Assembly (NCBI GenBank): GCA_000824825.2
Contig: LM655202.1
Location: 217,235-281,234, forward strand
Direction: 5' to 3'
DNA length: 64,000 bases
Source of the DNA: Mesorhizobium sp. ORS 3324
GTDB lineage: Bacteria > Pseudomonadota > Alphaproteobacteria > Rhizobiales > Rhizobiaceae
Under the pieces are notes generated by a model. That model did no database searches and was not told the DNA's origin. It saw only the letters and a program-made list of their open reading frames with translations. Of this stretch, positions 17,220 through 25,081 are shown piece after piece. Made by a program: the position numbers and the translations under genes. The stretch's first letter is position 1, and the number at the start of each line of letters is the position of its first letter.

Positions 17220-17681
17220 ATGCGCATTGGTGGTATCAAGCTGACGCATGACCGGCCCGTCGCCCTTGTCGAGGACGGACAACTCGTCTTTTGCATTGAA
17301 CAGGAGAAGCGGGACAGCAACCGACGATATCTTGAGGACCGCGCGCCGGAAATATTTTGTCCCGGAACGCCGGATCCTTACATGTTGTTCGACCATCAGA
17401 TACGGGCGGAATGGCGCGACAAAGTCCCCGCTGTCGTGCATCTCGACGGTTCCGCGCGACTGCAGACCATTTCCAAAGCCTCTGAGCACACAGTGGCCGA
17501 GCTACTCATCGAATATGAAAAACTCACGGGCATTCCGTTGCTTTGCAATAGGAGTGCCAACCACCATGGACGCGGGTCCTTTCCGGGTGCCCCCGCAGCC
17601 TGCCGCCGGGGACGAATTGAACACAGCAAAATTCCCGAAACTGAACTATCGCCGGTCGACGGCGCCATTACGCTGGTTTGA
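17220..17681 (+). pseudogene. nodU: nodU with a large internal deletion
   Basis: NodU is a carbamoyltransferase of about 560-570 residues that adds a 6-O-carbamoyl group. Here only the first about 37 codons (MRIGGIKLTHDRPVALVEDG.., EQEKRDSNRRY) are joined in frame to a NodU C-terminal region (APEIFCPGTPDPYMLFDH, EWRDKVPAVVHLDGSARLQT, LTGIPLLCN), giving a frame of 153 residues. Roughly 400 residues with the catalytic core are missing, so the product cannot be active. Its last part overlaps the longer possible start of nodI. In-frame internal deletion is the simplest explanation. Confidence 0.9.
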
Positions 17682-18600
17682 GTGCGCGACCATGGTGGCA
17701 ATCGACTTTGTCGGCGTGACGAAATCATATGGCAAAAGGGTCGTTGTCGACGGCATGTCATTCACCGTTGCACCGGGAGAGTGCTTGGGGCTGTTGGGGC
17801 CGAACGGCGCGGGCAAAAGCACGATTACACGGCTGCTCCTCGGTATGGCAACGCCTGACGCAGGCGAGATCACGGTGTTTGGCGTGCCAGTGCCGGCACG
17901 TGCCCGTTTGGCACGCGGACGCATCGGCGTGGTCCCGCAGTTCGACAACCTTGATCATAGGTTCACGGTACGTGAAAACTTGCTGGTGTTCGGGCGATAC
18001 TTTGGCATGAGCAAACGCGAGGTAGAAGCGGTCAGCCCATCGCTGCTCGAGTTCGCCCGCCTCGAGAACAAGGCGGATGCGCGCGTCGCCGAACTGTCTG
18101 GCGGCATGAAGCGACGCCTGACGCTAGCCCGAGCGTTGATCAATGATCCGCAACTCTTGGTAATGGACGAGCCGACCACTGGCCTCGATCCACAGGCGCG
18201 CCACCTGATCTGGGAACGCCTGCGTTCCTTGTTGGCGCGGGGCAAAACGATACTTTTGACCACTCACTTCATGGAGGAGGCCGAGCGGTTGTGCGACCGG
18301 CTGTGTGTGCTCGAGCAGGGGCGCAAGATCGCCGAAGGGCGACCACACGCGTTGATCGACGAGCAGATCGGCTGCCAAGTGGTCGAAGTCTATGGCGGCA
18401 ATCCACATGAACTGAGATCGCTGGTCAAGCCGTATGCGCAACGCATCGAGCTGAGCGGCGAAACTCTCTTTTGCTATGCGCCCGATCCCGAGCAGGTGCT
18501 CACGCAGCTGCGTGGGGTTGCTGGTCTGCGCCTTTTGCAGCGTCCGCCGAATCTCGAGGATGTCTTCTTGCGGCTGACCGGGCGCGAGATGAAGGACTGA
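17566..18600 (+). CDS. nodI: NodI, ATPase of the Nod-factor ABC exporter
   Basis: Cytoplasmic ATPase that works with NodJ to secrete lipo-chitooligosaccharides. Motifs: Walker A GPNGAGKST, signature LSGGMKRRLTLARAL, Walker B LLVMDEPTTGLDP and the switch region LTTHFMEEAE. The start is uncertain. ATG 17566 (344 residues) follows AGGAG by about 12 bases and overlaps the nodU relic; ATG 17692 (302 residues, MVAIDFVGVTKSYG) gives a length closer to NodI elsewhere. The deletion in nodU may have altered translation here. The gene is followed 3 bp later by nodJ. Confidence 0.94.
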   Translation: MDAGPFRVPPQPAAGDELNTAKFPKLNYRRSTAPLRWFECATMVAIDFVGVTKSYGKRVVVDGMSFTVAPGECLGLLGPNGAGKSTITRLLLGMATPDAGEITVFGVPVPARARLARGRIGVVPQFDNLDHRFTVRENLLVFGRYFGMSKREVEAVSPSLLEFARLENKADARVAELSGGMKRRLTLARALINDPQLLVMDEPTTGLDPQARHLIWERLRSLLARGKTILLTTHFMEEAERLCDRLCVLEQGRKIAEGRPHALIDEQIGCQVVEVYGGNPHELRSLVKPYAQRIELSGETLFCYAPDPEQVLTQLRGVAGLRLLQRPPNLEDVFLRLTGREMKD

Positions 18601-18603
18601 ACA

Positions 18604-19392
18604 ATGACCGAAGGTTATATGGCCGTTATGCCGGCCAACGCCTGGAATTGGGTTGCAGTGTGGCGCCGCAACTATTTGGCTTGGAAGAAAATTGCCCTTG
18701 CGGCGGTTCTCGGGAACCTCGCTGAGCCCATGATTTCGTTGTTCGCTCTCGGCTTTGGCCTCGGGATAATGATAGGTCGTGTTGAAGGCACTTCGTACGT
18801 AGCTTTTCTGGCGGCTGGCATGGCCGCGGTAAGCGCGATGACCTCGGCGACCTACGAAACGATCTACTCGACCTTTGCTCGCATGGGAGGCGAACGCACC
18901 TGGGAAGCGATGCTGTGCACTCAGCTCACGCTCGGTGATATCGTACTTGGTGAACTAGCCTGGGCCGGCACCAAGTCTCTTCTGGCCGGTACGGCGATTA
19001 CGCTAGTTGCCGCCACGCTCGGCTATGCCTCGTGGCCATCCCTTCTCTACGCGCTGCCCGTCATCGCCCTAACCGGGCTTGCTTTCGCAAGTCTAGCCAT
19101 GATCGTCGCGGCGCTTGCGCCCAACTACGACTTTCTCGTATTTTACCAGACGCTTGTTCTCACGCCTATGCTGTTCCTGTCCGGGGCCGTCTTTCCGGTC
19201 GGCCAAATGCCAGGCGCATTTCAGCAGGTATCGTCCCTCTTGCCTCTGGCTCACTCGGTCGACCTGATCCGGTCAGTCATGCTTAGCCGCCCGGCTGAAA
19301 GCCTCGGCCTGCATGTTACGACACTTTGCATCTACGCGGTTTTGCCGTTCTTCTTGTCGGCGGCGCTGTTGCGTCGGCGCCTGATGCGCTGA
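18604..19392 (+). CDS. nodJ: NodJ, permease of the Nod-factor ABC exporter
   Basis: ABC-2 type inner-membrane permease of 262 residues with six predicted hydrophobic segments and the family motif in LFLSGAVFPVGQMP. The N-terminus (NWVAVWRRNYLAWKKIALAAVLGNLAEPM) is typical of NodJ. It starts 3 bp after nodI and is the last gene of the tight operon; nodH follows after a 209-bp gap. Confidence 0.95.
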   Translation: MTEGYMAVMPANAWNWVAVWRRNYLAWKKIALAAVLGNLAEPMISLFALGFGLGIMIGRVEGTSYVAFLAAGMAAVSAMTSATYETIYSTFARMGGERTWEAMLCTQLTLGDIVLGELAWAGTKSLLAGTAITLVAATLGYASWPSLLYALPVIALTGLAFASLAMIVAALAPNYDFLVFYQTLVLTPMLFLSGAVFPVGQMPGAFQQVSSLLPLAHSVDLIRSVMLSRPAESLGLHVTTLCIYAVLPFFLSAALLRRRLMR

Positions 19393-19601
19393 CGCTGCTG
19401 CGTCGGTGCCGAGGCTTGGGCACTCGCCCCCAGCGCAGACCGTGGTGCTATCCCTCCGATTGTACGGTTTGCTTGAGTTCGAGCTAGTGCGACCGGTTGC
19501 GAAACATCCTTGAGCGAGGCAGTCTCGAAGGTAGCAATCAGGCATCTCGTCCGAAGCGCCACCCGAACTGCCGCGACTAATGCTGGTTAGGAACACACGG
19601 A

Positions 19602-20369
19602 ATGACTGATAGCCACATACCGCCGCCTGCGCCATTCGTAATCCTGGCGATGCCAAGAACTGGCACGCATTACCTGGAAGAATTGCTGAATGCGCATCCG
19701 AGTGTGTTGAGCAACGGTGAACTGCTCAATCCATATGCCACGACTTGGCCTGATAAGCATCGTCTGCTTCGCAGCGATCGAGAGCTGCTTGAGCTTGCCT
19801 ACTCGTGCTGTCCCGCGCAGAGCGACAAGAAGGCGACGCATGTGGGCTGCAAGGTCAACGAACCTCAATTTCATGATCGCCCGGGTTTTTTTGCAGAGCT
19901 GACACGCTGGCCGGGCCTCAGAGTCATCCTGGTGGTCCGCGAAAATACCTTGGAATCGCTGCGGTCACTGGCACAGGCGAGACAAACGCGTCAATGGCTG
20001 AAGTTCAGGTCGGACAATGATGCTCCGCCGCCGCAAGTTAGATTATCGACCGCCGACTGCGAGGCATACTTCAAGGCTGCCGACGATTTTCACGCTCGGG
20101 TCGCGCGATCCTTCACGAAGAGCAATATGCTTGAAATCGAGTACGAGCGCCTTCTGCGCGAACCTGCCACATGCTTGGCAGCGATTTGGGACTTCCTAGG
20201 CGTTCCGGCGCTGCGATTTTCCAGTACGGCGACGCTTCAGCGCCAGGAAAAGCGACCGCTGGAGCAAACGATCGAGAATTTTCATGAGTTGCGCCGCCAC
20301 TTCTCGCACGGGCCTTACGCGAGATTCTTTGACGTCGGCGAGAGGGGAAGGACAGTGGCGATCGACTGA
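19602..20369 (+). CDS. nodH: NodH, Nod-factor sulfotransferase
   Basis: Transfers sulfate from PAPS to the reducing-end sugar of the Nod factor, a host-range determinant. The 255-residue product closely follows the NodH pattern: ILAMPRTGTHYLEELLN (5'-phosphosulfate loop), LSNGELLN, THVGCKVNEPQF, VILVVRENTLESLRSLAQA (3'-phosphate region with conserved Arg/Ser), and QTIENFHELRRHF near the end. A good ribosome site (AGGAACACACGGA) precedes ATG 19602. It lies downstream of nodJ in the same direction and may be read from nod box 5 or its own promoter; no nod box is seen in the gap. The PAPS-making genes nodPQ are not in the window. Confidence 0.92.
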   Translation: MTDSHIPPPAPFVILAMPRTGTHYLEELLNAHPSVLSNGELLNPYATTWPDKHRLLRSDRELLELAYSCCPAQSDKKATHVGCKVNEPQFHDRPGFFAELTRWPGLRVILVVRENTLESLRSLAQARQTRQWLKFRSDNDAPPPQVRLSTADCEAYFKAADDFHARVARSFTKSNMLEIEYERLLREPATCLAAIWDFLGVPALRFSSTATLQRQEKRPLEQTIENFHELRRHFSHGPYARFFDVGERGRTVAID

Positions 20370-20557
20370 CAGTTTTATCGACAGATAAGAAACTCGCGCG
20401 AACACCGAAGGCCACCTATGCTGGGGAACGGATGGAGCTATGACCGGACCGGCATCGGCGTCCACGTCAGACGTATCGCCGACGTTTCCTGGCGCGCCTT
20501 CCCCGGCGCCCGCTCTTCGATGTGCGGCTCCATGTAAGTCCGAAATCATTTTGCCGG

Positions 20558-22558
20558 CTATTCACCGCCTCTGGCGCCAGTGCTTTCAGGCATACGCACT
20601 GGCTCGGCCATCCAGTCGCGGTCTAACCAGCTGAGCTTGGGAACCCCCAGCCCAAGACTGCCTGCGATGCTGACGGCGAAATCAGGTATGATTGGGTAGG
20701 CCGCGACACAGAGTCCGACAAGTGCGAAGGTCACTGCGCGGGCCGCGGTCCGGTTAAGCGCCTCGTTTTCCTTCGCTGCAGCTGGAACGTGCAGCACTGA
20801 ACATGAATAGCGGCCGATTGCGTCGACGAACGCCTCGATTGCACGCGTCAGCTGACGCACGTCCGGGTAATCCGCTTCGAAACGCGCTCGCACTTCTGCG
20901 TTGAAGCGTCTGCACTCCGCCAGGAACGCAATGTCGGTGGCTGACCACTGGCCAGGACAAGGGAGCTCGTCAGTTGCGACCCGCTCGATGACCTGGTTAG
21001 CCTTCGCGGTCGATCTTAACAGCCGTTCGTCCCAGAAATTCCGTTTCCAGCTTTCGTAAGAACTCAGGGAGAAGTCCTCAACACAACCGTCGGGGCGCCT
21101 GCGACACAAGTAGAAGCGAAGCGGCTCGCCGGTTTCTTTTGCAGTGATATCGTTCACCCAGATTGCGTGATTTCGTGATGTTGAGAACTTCTTCCCATCG
21201 AGAGTGAGCATCTGATTTACGAAAATCCGTCGAGGAAGCATCTCATGCAGATCGAGCGCCGAAAGTACGCCGGGAATGACCAACAAGCGTCCGAAGGCGT
21301 TGTCCGCGCCGAAAAGAATGTTCAGCTCCGGCATCTCGTCCCGCGGAATTTGGTACCACAAGGCAGGGCATCCGCTCTTTTCCCTTATCATTTCTAAGGC
21401 AAGCAAGTGCCGAGGCACGTGTTCGATGGTGATGTTGAACCGCTGACACTCAAATCCTGGGATTGGAATCCGGATTCCCTCTCGGTTTGGGTTAGAGATG
21501 CAGACTTCCGGAAGCCCCCGGCTCAGCCAGGATTCGATATAGTGCTTGGCGTAGATGGGCAGGAAGGACCGCGAGGCGAAGGATTCGAGCGCGTCATGCA
21601 TTGGAGCGAGGTTCAGGAAAAGGCGCTTCAGGGGGCGACGTTCCAGGGAACGTCCCTCGAGATCAACCGGGTCCTGAAGTTCGGCATCGAGGACCAGCGC
21701 GCCGCAATCCTCGCATTCATGGCCGGAAGCATAGCCGCCGCAATAGGGACATTTGCCGTGGACGAAGGCGTCGACCCTGAAGCGCCCGCTTTCGACGTCA
21801 TATGGGACCAAATGCTCTCTTTCAGCGATCAGGCCCTTGCTACAAAGTCGCTTGAAGACCTCGAGAACGACCGCCTTGCCGCGGCGGTCTGGCTCTGTCC
21901 CAAGGAAAATATCCGGGACTGAGTTGAGCCGATCCAGAGCCTCCTGGAAAGAAGCCGTATTTTTTTCCGCGAGCTGGTAGTATTCCAGTCCTGCAGCGTC
22001 GGCCGCAATTGCAATGTGCTCAAGATGACCGTGCGTGCCCTGCAGCACGAAGACCTCTCGGTCGCCGGTCTCAGCAATTCGGCGCAACACATCCGCGTGG
22101 AGGAACGGTCCTGAGGCATGACCTATGTGCATGTGCCCATTCGGGGTAAGCATGGCGGGAACCAGCAACAACGGTCTGTCTTTTGCCGTCGCTTCCTTCG
22201 TGGAAATCGCCTCTTCGAACGCTGCGCGGCTGTGCCACCACATCGTCTGCATGACTGCACCGCTGTCCAACGCCTCAATTCTATGCCTGCGCAGCGGGTC
22301 GACCCTAATGCTCTCTCCGCCAAGCAGCAGGAAGGCCTCTTCATCCAGGTGAATTCGAACGCCGCCAGAGATCACTGTCCAAAATTCGACTTCCCCGTGG
22401 TTGTGACGGCAAGTGGTTGCGCCCGAACTGAACTTCAACAGCCGTACCGAAACGTTACCCCCTTCTGGGAAGGGATCATGCCTGACGATGCCGCCATCAA
22501 TCGAGACAGCGACCGCACGTGCGTCATTTTTGAGATCTATTATTTTTGGATAGATCAT
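20558..22558 (-). CDS. Cupin / methionyl-tRNA-synthetase-like fusion, probable N-N bond-forming (hydrazine) synthetase
   Basis: The 666-residue product has two parts. Residues about 15-125 form a cupin with a textbook first metal motif: GATTCRHNHGEVEFW, i.e. G-X5-H-X-H-X3-E, followed by X6-G. Residues about 130-666 resemble class I methionyl-tRNA synthetase: HIGH-type motif TPNGHMHIGHASG, a zinc knuckle CPYCG..CEDCG, a KMSKS-type motif GKKFSTSRN and a helical C-terminus. A housekeeping MetRS has no N-terminal cupin. This fusion is known as the hydrazine synthetase of Spb40/Tri28 type, which joins N6-hydroxylysine to glycine after aminoacyl-adenylate activation. The neighbouring N-hydroxylase supports that role. 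The start is taken as ATG 22558, overlapping the stop of that gene (ATGA); an ATG 30 bp upstream is possible. Amino-acid specificity is inferred. Confidence 0.85.
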   Translation of the reverse strand: MIYPKIIDLKNDARAVAVSIDGGIVRHDPFPEGGNVSVRLLKFSSGATTCRHNHGEVEFWTVISGGVRIHLDEEAFLLLGGESIRVDPLRRHRIEALDSGAVMQTMWWHSRAAFEEAISTKEATAKDRPLLLVPAMLTPNGHMHIGHASGPFLHADVLRRIAETGDREVFVLQGTHGHLEHIAIAADAAGLEYYQLAEKNTASFQEALDRLNSVPDIFLGTEPDRRGKAVVLEVFKRLCSKGLIAEREHLVPYDVESGRFRVDAFVHGKCPYCGGYASGHECEDCGALVLDAELQDPVDLEGRSLERRPLKRLFLNLAPMHDALESFASRSFLPIYAKHYIESWLSRGLPEVCISNPNREGIRIPIPGFECQRFNITIEHVPRHLLALEMIREKSGCPALWYQIPRDEMPELNILFGADNAFGRLLVIPGVLSALDLHEMLPRRIFVNQMLTLDGKKFSTSRNHAIWVNDITAKETGEPLRFYLCRRRPDGCVEDFSLSSYESWKRNFWDERLLRSTAKANQVIERVATDELPCPGQWSATDIAFLAECRRFNAEVRARFEADYPDVRQLTRAIEAFVDAIGRYSCSVLHVPAAAKENEALNRTAARAVTFALVGLCVAAYPIIPDFAVSIAGSLGLGVPKLSWLDRDWMAEPVRMPESTGARGGE

Positions 22559-23907
22559 TTCGTTCCACTCTCGATTTTCGGGGGGCATTCAGCTGGCAAC
22601 ATATCTGGGCGGTCCGCAGGGGGTTGAAAGCACACGCCATTCTGCAACGCCTTCGCCACGACCGCTGCGCGCTCGGCCAGACCGCCGAGCGTGTGCTCCG
22701 TTGGGCCCCGAAGGCCAAAAGAGTGGTTCATGAGGAAAACGCGAGGTCGCGGACCGGAGCGGCGCAATGCCGTCTGACCGAGATCCACTTCAAACGACTC
22801 GTCGATAACGAGAGCGGCGTCTTCGATGACTGGTTGCAGCGTTTGGAGGAAGGATAAATGGCGACGGTTCGAAAAGCCCGTCGCGCAAACCAGAAGGTCG
22901 ATTTCAAGCGTTGTCAGGTCTTGGCTGCTTCCGATTCCGCGAAGGTGAAGACGAAAGCTATCCTCAACACGCTCCGCCGCCGTGATTTCCGTATACGGAA
23001 ACAGTCTGAGCCGATCGCGTCCACACACTTGGTCTTCGAAGCGAAGATCGTAGATGCTTTTTAGGACGTCTTTGGTGACGGTGGAGAAGTTCGTGTTCCT
23101 CGTGTCGGTAAGAAACCTATTGCGATCTTCGGGTGGCAGCTTCGCGAGCTTTAGCGAGTGTGGATAGGTGTAGAAGTCATTTACAAACGGGTTGTCATCC
23201 GTCTGTTCAAAGAGGTGGCGCCGGCCAACGACGATAACTTCCGATACTTCCCGATCCTGAAGCAGGAATCTGACTATCTCGCCGGCGCTTTGCCCGGACC
23301 CGACGACTGCAACGCGAGCGTTCGCGTTGATCTTTCCCTCGTTCGCAGGGGACAGGAAGAAGTTTGAATGCACCACGCGGCCGGGATCCACGGCCAGTTC
23401 TTCGGGAACGTATGGTTCATGCCCAAGGCTTACGACCAAGTCGTCAGCTTCGGTTTCCGAAACGTCCCCGCTCGACACATCCCGGACAGTGACCACAAGC
23501 GTTGGGGTTCCCGATGGCTTCTCGCCGAACCTGACTTCCACCGCCTCCTTGCCGAAACAAATCTCATTCGTAAAAAACCCGCTTACCCAGACCAGATAGT
23601 CGGAGAACAGCTTCCTTGAAGGATATAGTTCGTTCGTATGAATAAAGTGGTAGAGAAGCTCTCTGTCGTGCAAGAACGATAAAAAAGTGAATGGGCTTGC
23701 CGGATTCCTCATGAACGCCAGGTCCTTGAACAAGGAGACTTGGAGCCTTGAATCCTCGAAAGCAATGCCTGGGTGCCATTCTGCACTGCCGCGGCGCTCA
23801 AGGACTTCCAGCGAATCCAGAACCGAGGAACCCCATTCTTTCAGGCACGTCAGCAGTGCAAGGTTTGCTGGTCCGCTGCCCACGAGCAGTGTTTTCCGCT
23901 TTTGCAT
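22555..23907 (-). CDS. L-lysine/L-ornithine N-hydroxylase (flavin monooxygenase)
   Basis: FAD- and NADPH-dependent enzyme that hydroxylates the side-chain amine of lysine or ornithine. The 450-residue product has the FAD motif LLVGSGPANLALL, the family block VSLFKDLAFMRNPASPFTFL, the NADPH motif VVGSGQSAGEIV and the C-terminal ATG motif CATGFSNRRHLSFL. ATG 23907 is chosen because TTTGGAGCC precedes it; a TTG 12 bp upstream is also open. It overlaps the genes on both sides. With the cupin/MetRS-like gene next to it, N6-hydroxylysine is the most likely product, as in Spb38/Tri26 systems. No siderophore synthetase (IucA/C or NRPS) is nearby, which argues against a plain hydroxamate siderophore role. 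Confidence 0.88.
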   Translation of the reverse strand: MQKRKTLLVGSGPANLALLTCLKEWGSSVLDSLEVLERRGSAEWHPGIAFEDSRLQVSLFKDLAFMRNPASPFTFLSFLHDRELLYHFIHTNELYPSRKLFSDYLVWVSGFFTNEICFGKEAVEVRFGEKPSGTPTLVVTVRDVSSGDVSETEADDLVVSLGHEPYVPEELAVDPGRVVHSNFFLSPANEGKINANARVAVVGSGQSAGEIVRFLLQDREVSEVIVVGRRHLFEQTDDNPFVNDFYTYPHSLKLAKLPPEDRNRFLTDTRNTNFSTVTKDVLKSIYDLRFEDQVCGRDRLRLFPYTEITAAERVEDSFRLHLRGIGSSQDLTTLEIDLLVCATGFSNRRHLSFLQTLQPVIEDAALVIDESFEVDLGQTALRRSGPRPRVFLMNHSFGLRGPTEHTLGGLAERAAVVAKALQNGVCFQPPADRPDMLPAECPPKIESGTK

Positions 23908-25075
23908 GACCGGCTCCAAAAATCATGGTTGTTTCCAACAGCCCAGTTGCGCGCTCGGCTAAGACAGCCATCCGGCTTCCCCTCATTTTTCCGAGGGCCA
24001 TCGAGGCGACTTCGGCGAGAGTGGCTTCACCGGGGTGTATGGCGCCCCGCAACTGTTTGCGCGTGACGCATTCCACAGCTGCGGCCACTGGAACCGCGGT
24101 CGCGATAGCCATGCTTGAGAAGCCTCGTTCCTGAAGTGCGGAGCGAAGGATGCACGTCCAGCGGCCAGGTTTGCGATGGCGATCCTCAATGGCCACATCA
24201 AGGATGACCTGGTCGCCATGTTCCTTTGGGCTCCGGCGAGTTAAAAGCGCTTCCGTGACGTGCTTGACCCGCAGGCGGGTGCTCCCGATCTCAATCTCCT
24301 CGTCGGACAGCAGCCCGAGGCGATGCAACATCCGAACGCCATCCGCAAAGCCCGGCCATCGCACAGTCAATTGTCGGAGGGTCGGAATGCTGAGATGAGT
24401 GCTTGCGGCAGTCGACGGAACCATTGCGTCATCGTATGCCTCAAGAAGTCCGACACCCTCGACGAACAGCGAAGACACGCTTTCAAATCGATTTCGTGTT
24501 ACGGCTCGCCCATTGACTCGAGCCAACGCGGGCCTCTGCTCTATGGGCAGCCGACGTCCAAAGGCGAGAGCATAGTTCAGTGGAGGTTCTGGAATTTTGG
24601 GAATTCCTCCGCAATGAGTTACGATGCTCTCTAAGCCGTCTAGTTCAGCTGCTGCCAGTGAGATTAACGATTCAACCAATCCTGGTTCGAGACCCGCTCC
24701 CAAGACTACCGGCGGACCGTTAGGCGGCATCCGGGCGATGTCAGGATCCTCGGGGTCTGGCCTGCCGACGCAAATAATAGGGGTGTGTAGACCTGCCTCG
24801 TGCATTTGTTGCGCGAGTTTGCCGACCAGATTTCGGCAGTCATTCCAAGACGTCGCCATGATCAGCGATCGTGCCTGAATTGAGAGAGCGCATGGACCTA
24901 ATGACACCTCGAAGCGGACGTTTTTGAGGTCGCCCAGAAGCCCTTGCGCCGCAGCAAGCACAGAATGGCTCCTGTCAATCAGAACAACCAACGTGTCCGG
25001 CTGGCCCGCAAGTTGGAGGGCCACCGCCCGGCCGACTGGCCCGGCTCCGATGACGACGTGGGACGTCCCGCACAT
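23798..25075 (-). CDS. Saccharopine-dehydrogenase-like oxidoreductase
   Basis: The 425-residue product starts with a Rossmann motif (HVVIGAGPVGRAVALQLAG) and has the saccharopine dehydrogenase family layout: a predicted NAD(P)-binding half and a C-terminal half with GLEPGLVESL, THCGGIPKIPEPPLNYA and NPGEAT-like HPGEATLAEVA. Saccharopine dehydrogenases make or break a secondary amine on the lysine side chain. The predicted product of the neighbouring enzymes, N6-(carboxymethylamino)lysine, is a saccharopine analogue, so oxidative release of hydrazinoacetate is an attractive but unproven role. The last about 110 bases overlap the N-hydroxylase gene; the C-terminal about 35 residues look non-conserved and could reflect a late frameshift. 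It lies 6 bp after the MFS gene. Confidence 0.7.
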   Translation of the reverse strand: MCGTSHVVIGAGPVGRAVALQLAGQPDTLVVLIDRSHSVLAAAQGLLGDLKNVRFEVSLGPCALSIQARSLIMATSWNDCRNLVGKLAQQMHEAGLHTPIICVGRPDPEDPDIARMPPNGPPVVLGAGLEPGLVESLISLAAAELDGLESIVTHCGGIPKIPEPPLNYALAFGRRLPIEQRPALARVNGRAVTRNRFESVSSLFVEGVGLLEAYDDAMVPSTAASTHLSIPTLRQLTVRWPGFADGVRMLHRLGLLSDEEIEIGSTRLRVKHVTEALLTRRSPKEHGDQVILDVAIEDRHRKPGRWTCILRSALQERGFSSMAIATAVPVAAAVECVTRKQLRGAIHPGEATLAEVASMALGKMRGSRMAVLAERATGLLETTMIFGAGHAKAENTARGQRTSKPCTADVPERMGFLGSGFAGSP

Positions 25076-25081
25076 CGTGGT

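Noticed and set aside
20558..22588. Housekeeping methionyl-tRNA synthetase
   Set aside because: The N-terminal cupin, the coupling to an N-hydroxylase gene and the island location do not fit a housekeeping enzyme; the MetRS similarity is explained by the hydrazine synthetase family.
22555..23907. Hydroxamate siderophore cluster
   Set aside because: The N-hydroxylase alone would suggest this, but there is no siderophore synthetase, NRPS, acyltransferase or iron receptor nearby.
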